A stretch of DNA of 8,714 nt, taken from NCBI GenBank assembly GCA_014377905.1, contig JACMOQ010000487.1, positions 1-8,714 of the forward strand, in the 5' to 3' direction. Position numbers and translations under genes: made by a program. The stretch's first letter is position 1; each line of letters starts with the position of its first letter. The notes below the pieces were generated by a model that was not told where the DNA came from, made no database searches, and was given only the letters and a program-made list of their open reading frames with translations. Source of the DNA: Acetobacteraceae bacterium (GTDB taxonomy: Bacteria > Pseudomonadota > Alphaproteobacteria > Acetobacterales > Acetobacteraceae). Below, piece by piece: positions 5,420-8,714 of the stretch.

Positions 5420-8400
5420 GTGCTCTCGTCCGATATTGGCTCTCCCCTTGGTTTTGGTTTCAACTTTGCCGATCTGGCGCACCGCGATGGGTTGGTGCGG
5501 CTGGATCGGCTTTTTGTTGAGCGATTGGCGGCGTCCCCCGATTTGTACGCCCGGCTGCTCGCGGCGCGCGCCGCGCCCGATGCCTTGGACGCCAGGGCCG
5601 AGGGTGATCTCGTTGTCGCGCTCGGGCCGGCGCTCGATGATTTTGTCGCCGCGCTTTTCGCGATTTCGTCCGAGGTTGATGCCATCGCCGCCGAAACCTT
5701 GCGGCTCGACCCGGTGCACGCCTGTAAGCGCCTGTTTGTGCAGCGTCAGGCGGTCAAAAAATACGCCGATGTGTCGGGGTTCGATGGCGCGGCGTTGCGT
5801 GCCGACTTGGAAGCGCAAATGGGAGCGGCATTCACCGAGACCGGCTTTGCCGCCCTGGTGGCTGACACCGATGCCGACACGCTTGACCGCGCTTTGCGCT
5901 ACGCCGCCTGGGCGACGCTGAGTGCTGAAGGCCAGGCGTATCATCGCACCGACACCTTGTTCCGGGTGCCGCACAAGGTCGACCCGCAACATCTCGTTTC
6001 GATCGAAACCATCGAACGCGATGGCGTGACCATGCTGCGTCTGCCCGAACAGGGATGGCGGCAGCGCGATGGTTTCGCCCTGACAGACGTCGGCATGTCC
6101 ACCCAGGGCGCGCTCGACCAGATCAACTACTGCATCTTGTGCCACACCCAGGGCAAGGATTCATGCAGCAAGGGCCTGAAGGACCGCAAAACCGGTGCTT
6201 TCCAGAAATCGCCTTTCGGTGTGACCCTGGCCGGCTGCCCACTCGACGAGAAAATCAGCGAGATGCACACGCTGCGCGGCCAAGGCAGTCTGCTTGGCGC
6301 GTTCGCCACCATCGCCATCGACAACCCGATGATGGCGGCGACCGGCCACCGGATTTGCAATGACTGCATGAAGGCCTGCATCTACCAGAAGCAGGAAGCG
6401 GTGGATATTCCGCAGACCGAAACCAATATCTTGAAGCAGGTGCTTGAACTTCCCTGGGGCTTTGAGATTTATACCCTGCTGACGCAATGGAACCCGCTGG
6501 ATATTCGCCGGCCGCTGCCGCGCCCGGATAGTGACCGCAAGGTGCTGATCGTCGGCCTTGGCCCGGCAGGGTTTACGCTCGCGCATCATTTGATAAATGA
6601 TGGGCATACGGTGGTCGCCGTCGATGGGCTAAAAATCGAACCGCTCGGCTTTGATCCGACGCGGCCAGTCCGCGATGCGCAAACCCTGTTTGAAAACCTC
6701 GATGATCGGGTGCTGGCCGGGTTTGGCGGCGTGGCCGAATACGGCATCACCGTGCGCTGGAACAAGAACTACCTGAAACTGGTACGCCTGCTGCAGGAAC
6801 GCCGCGCCCAGTTCGCGGCCTTTGGCGGCATTCGGTTCGGTGGCGGCGCCACAATCGGCATCGACGATGCCTGGGCGATGGGCTTTGACCATGTCGCACT
6901 CTGCATGGGCGCCGGTAAGCCGACGGTGATCGACATGCCCAATAATCTCGCCAGGGGCGTGCGCCAGGCGAGCGATTTCCTGATGGCGCTGCAATTGACC
7001 GGCGCCGCCAAAACCTCATCAATCGCCAATCTGCAAGTGCGCCTGCCGGTTGTGGTCATCGGCGGCGGGCTGACCGCGATCGATACCGCGACCGAAAGCC
7101 TGGCGTATTACGTTCGCCAGGTGGAGAAATTCGCCGCCCGGCATCGGATCCTGGTCGCCGAAAATGGCGAGGCGGCGGTGCAGGCGCGCTGGACTGCCGA
7201 AGACGCCGAAATCGCCGCCGAGTTTCTGACCCACGCCGCGGCCATCGCCGTCGAACGCGCGCTTGCCGTTTCCGAAGGCCGCGAGCCCCGCCTTGCCCAA
7301 TTGCTCGATCGTTGGGGTGGCGCGACGGTCGTCTATCGTCGCAAGCTGGTCGACGCGCCGAGCTACACGCTTAACCACGAAGAAGTTGCCAAGGCGCTGG
7401 AAGAAGGCGTGCGCTTTGCCGAGGGCCTCACCCCGGTTGCGGTCGAAGTGGATCGCTACGGCCACGCCGCCGGCCTGCGGGTGCGGGCGGCTGATGGCAG
7501 CGAAACGGTTTTGCCGGCCCGCGCGGTAATTGTCGCCGCCGGCACCCAGCCTAACACCGTGCTCGCCCGCGAAGATGGCCGGGTCCAGCTTGATGGCCGC
7601 TATTTCCAGGCAATCGACATCGACGGCCGCAAGGTCACCCCGCAACGCGCGGCGAGCAAACCCGAAACAGTCGAGGTGCTGATGCACCGGACCGACAACG
7701 GCGATTTGATCAGCTTCTTCGGCGATCTGCACCCGAGCTTTTTCGGCAATGTGGTCAAGGCCATGGGATCGGCCAAGCAAGGCTACCCGATCGTCAGCCG
7801 GGCGCTGGCGAGCCGGCCGGCAACCGCGATTTCCGGCGCGGATCTGATCGCCAATTGCCGTCGCGACCTGCAAGCCCGTGTCCATGCGGTGCATCGCCTG
7901 ACGCCGACGATTGTCGAGGTTGTGCTGCACGCCCCGGCTGCCGCCCGCGCCTTCAAGCCAGGCCAGTTCTACCGGTTGCAGAATTACGAAATGCTGGCAG
8001 CCCGCATCGACGATGCCGGCTTTGAAACCGTGCTGGCGATGGAAGGCCTCGCCATGACCGGCGCGTGGACCGATCCGCAGGCCGGGCTGGTGTCGGTGAT
8101 CGCGCTCGAAATGGGTGGCAGTTCGGATTTATGCGCCCATCTGCCAATCGGCCAGCCGGTGGTGCTGATGGGGCCGACTGGGACGGCGACAGAAATCCAT
8201 GCCAACACCACCGTCGCGTTGGTCGGTGGTGGCCTCGGCAATGCGGTGCTGTTCAGCATCGGGGCGGCAACGCGGGCGGCCGGCAGCAAAGTGATCTATT
8301 TCGCCGGCTACAAGGCGATGCAGGACCGCTACAAGGTCGCCGATATCGAACGCGCCGCCGACGTGATCGTGTGGTGCTGCGACGAAGCGCCGGGCTTCAC

Positions 8401-8714
8401 CCCGACCCGACCGCAAGATCGCAGCTTTCTTGGCAATATCGTGCAGGCAATGGCGGAATATGCCAGCGGCCGGCTTGGCGCGCAGGTGATACCGTTGGTC
8501 GACGCCGAGCATATGATCGTTATCGGATCGGACCGGATGATGGCAGCCGTCGGTGCCGCCCGGCATGGCGTGCTGGCGCCCTTCATGCGCGCCGGACATA
8601 CCGCCATCGGATCGATCAACTCCCCCATGCAGTGCATGATGAAGGAAGTCTGCGCCCAGTGCCTGCAACCGCATATCGATCCACTGACCGGCGAGCGAAC
8701 GGTGGTGTTCTCGT
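5420..8714 (+). CDS. Large NfnB-NfnA-like Fe-S flavoprotein oxidoreductase (partial, 3' end cut)
   Basis: The frame is open from GTG 5420 to the window edge (1098 codons, no stop). An in-frame TGA at 5405-5407 bounds the start, and GAGG (5406-5409) lies 10 bases upstream. Residues 1-230 are unrecognised and look mostly helical. A GltD/NfnB/DPD-like module follows: Cys238, 241, 249 and 273 (last in GCP) and Cys313, 316 and 320 give seven ligands for two probable [4Fe-4S] clusters, with Glu334 in VDIPQTE a likely eighth. The FAD motif is GLGPAG (379-384), the NAD(P) motif GGGLTAID (548-555), then VVYRR (637-641), with FFGDLHPSFFG closing the fold. From about 825 a PyrK/NfnA-like reductase module has FKPGQFYR (845-852), GGGLGNA (936-942) and Cys1072, 1078 and 1081 for a probable [2Fe-2S] cluster; a fourth Cys probably lies just past the edge. 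It should be a cytoplasmic NAD(P)-linked electron-transfer enzyme. Substrate, partner and any bifurcation are unknown. Confidence 0.88.
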   Translation, partial: MLSSDIGSPLGFGFNFADLAHRDGLVRLDRLFVERLAASPDLYARLLAARAAPDALDARAEGDLVVALGPALDDFVAALFAISSEVDAIAAETLRLDPVHACKRLFVQRQAVKKYADVSGFDGAALRADLEAQMGAAFTETGFAALVADTDADTLDRALRYAAWATLSAEGQAYHRTDTLFRVPHKVDPQHLVSIETIERDGVTMLRLPEQGWRQRDGFALTDVGMSTQGALDQINYCILCHTQGKDSCSKGLKDRKTGAFQKSPFGVTLAGCPLDEKISEMHTLRGQGSLLGAFATIAIDNPMMAATGHRICNDCMKACIYQKQEAVDIPQTETNILKQVLELPWGFEIYTLLTQWNPLDIRRPLPRPDSDRKVLIVGLGPAGFTLAHHLINDGHTVVAVDGLKIEPLGFDPTRPVRDAQTLFENLDDRVLAGFGGVAEYGITVRWNKNYLKLVRLLQERRAQFAAFGGIRFGGGATIGIDDAWAMGFDHVALCMGAGKPTVIDMPNNLARGVRQASDFLMALQLTGAAKTSSIANLQVRLPVVVIGGGLTAIDTATESLAYYVRQVEKFAARHRILVAENGEAAVQARWTAEDAEIAAEFLTHAAAIAVERALAVSEGREPRLAQLLDRWGGATVVYRRKLVDAPSYTLNHEEVAKALEEGVRFAEGLTPVAVEVDRYGHAAGLRVRAADGSETVLPARAVIVAAGTQPNTVLAREDGRVQLDGRYFQAIDIDGRKVTPQRAASKPETVEVLMHRTDNGDLISFFGDLHPSFFGNVVKAMGSAKQGYPIVSRALASRPATAISGADLIANCRRDLQARVHAVHRLTPTIVEVVLHAPAAARAFKPGQFYRLQNYEMLAARIDDAGFETVLAMEGLAMTGAWTDPQAGLVSVIALEMGGSSDLCAHLPIGQPVVLMGPTGTATEIHANTTVALVGGGLGNAVLFSIGAATRAAGSKVIYFAGYKAMQDRYKVADIERAADVIVWCCDEAPGFTPTRPQDRSFLGNIVQAMAEYASGRLGAQVIPLVDAEHMIVIGSDRMMAAVGAARHGVLAPFMRAGHTAIGSINSPMQCMMKEVCAQCLQPHIDPLTGERTVVFS

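Noticed and set aside
5354..6145. Minus-strand open frame of 263 residues
   Set aside because: It overlaps the promoter and the first 240 codons of the large flavoprotein on the opposite strand and shows no family features. The flavoprotein frame is supported by motifs further on, in the same uninterrupted frame.
7019..7930. Minus-strand open frame of 303 residues
   Set aside because: It is antisense to the NAD(P) domain of the large flavoprotein, and its composition is that of a shadow frame.
1..8714. CRISPR arrays, tRNA or rRNA genes, insertion sequences, prophage or toxin-antitoxin genes
   Set aside because: No regularly spaced repeats, no cloverleaf or rRNA-like stretches, no transposase motifs and no terminal inverted repeats were seen by reading both strands.

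Overview
The window looks like a high-GC, gene-dense chromosomal segment of an alphaproteobacterium. A Rhodospirillales or Acetobacteraceae-like host is my inference from codon use, the fabF-mltG gene order and protein style; no rRNA or tRNA is present to confirm it. I see no mobile element, CRISPR array or phage gene.

Layout: (1) bases 1-1071, plus strand: the last 34 codons of a fabF-type ketoacyl-ACP synthase, then mltG, a membrane-anchored murein transglycosylase, 7 bases downstream. (2) Bases 1115-4757, minus strand: an MHS-family MFS transporter followed by prpE, propionyl-CoA synthetase. These run convergently into mltG. A strong hairpin with a T-tract lies between the transporter and prpE. 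(3) Bases 4758-5033: a divergent control region with phased CCAA(A)TT boxes, an inverted repeat and a run of eight C. (4) Bases 5034-5297, plus strand: a small exported Ala/Pro/Lys-rich protein. (5) Bases 5420 to the window edge, plus strand: a very large iron-sulfur flavoprotein, open at the 3' end.

The transporter and PrpE form a plausible uptake-and-activation pair for a short-chain carboxylate such as propionate. The large flavoprotein is the most interesting gene. It joins in one chain an unrecognised N-terminal region of about 230 residues, a GltD/NfnB-like module (seven cysteines for two probable [4Fe-4S] clusters, FAD and NAD(P) dinucleotide folds) and a PyrK/NfnA-like ferredoxin-reductase module ending in a probable [2Fe-2S] site that the window edge cuts. 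This is the architecture of the electron-bifurcating NfnAB pair fused in the order B-A, with two insertions. Its reaction cannot be read from the sequence.
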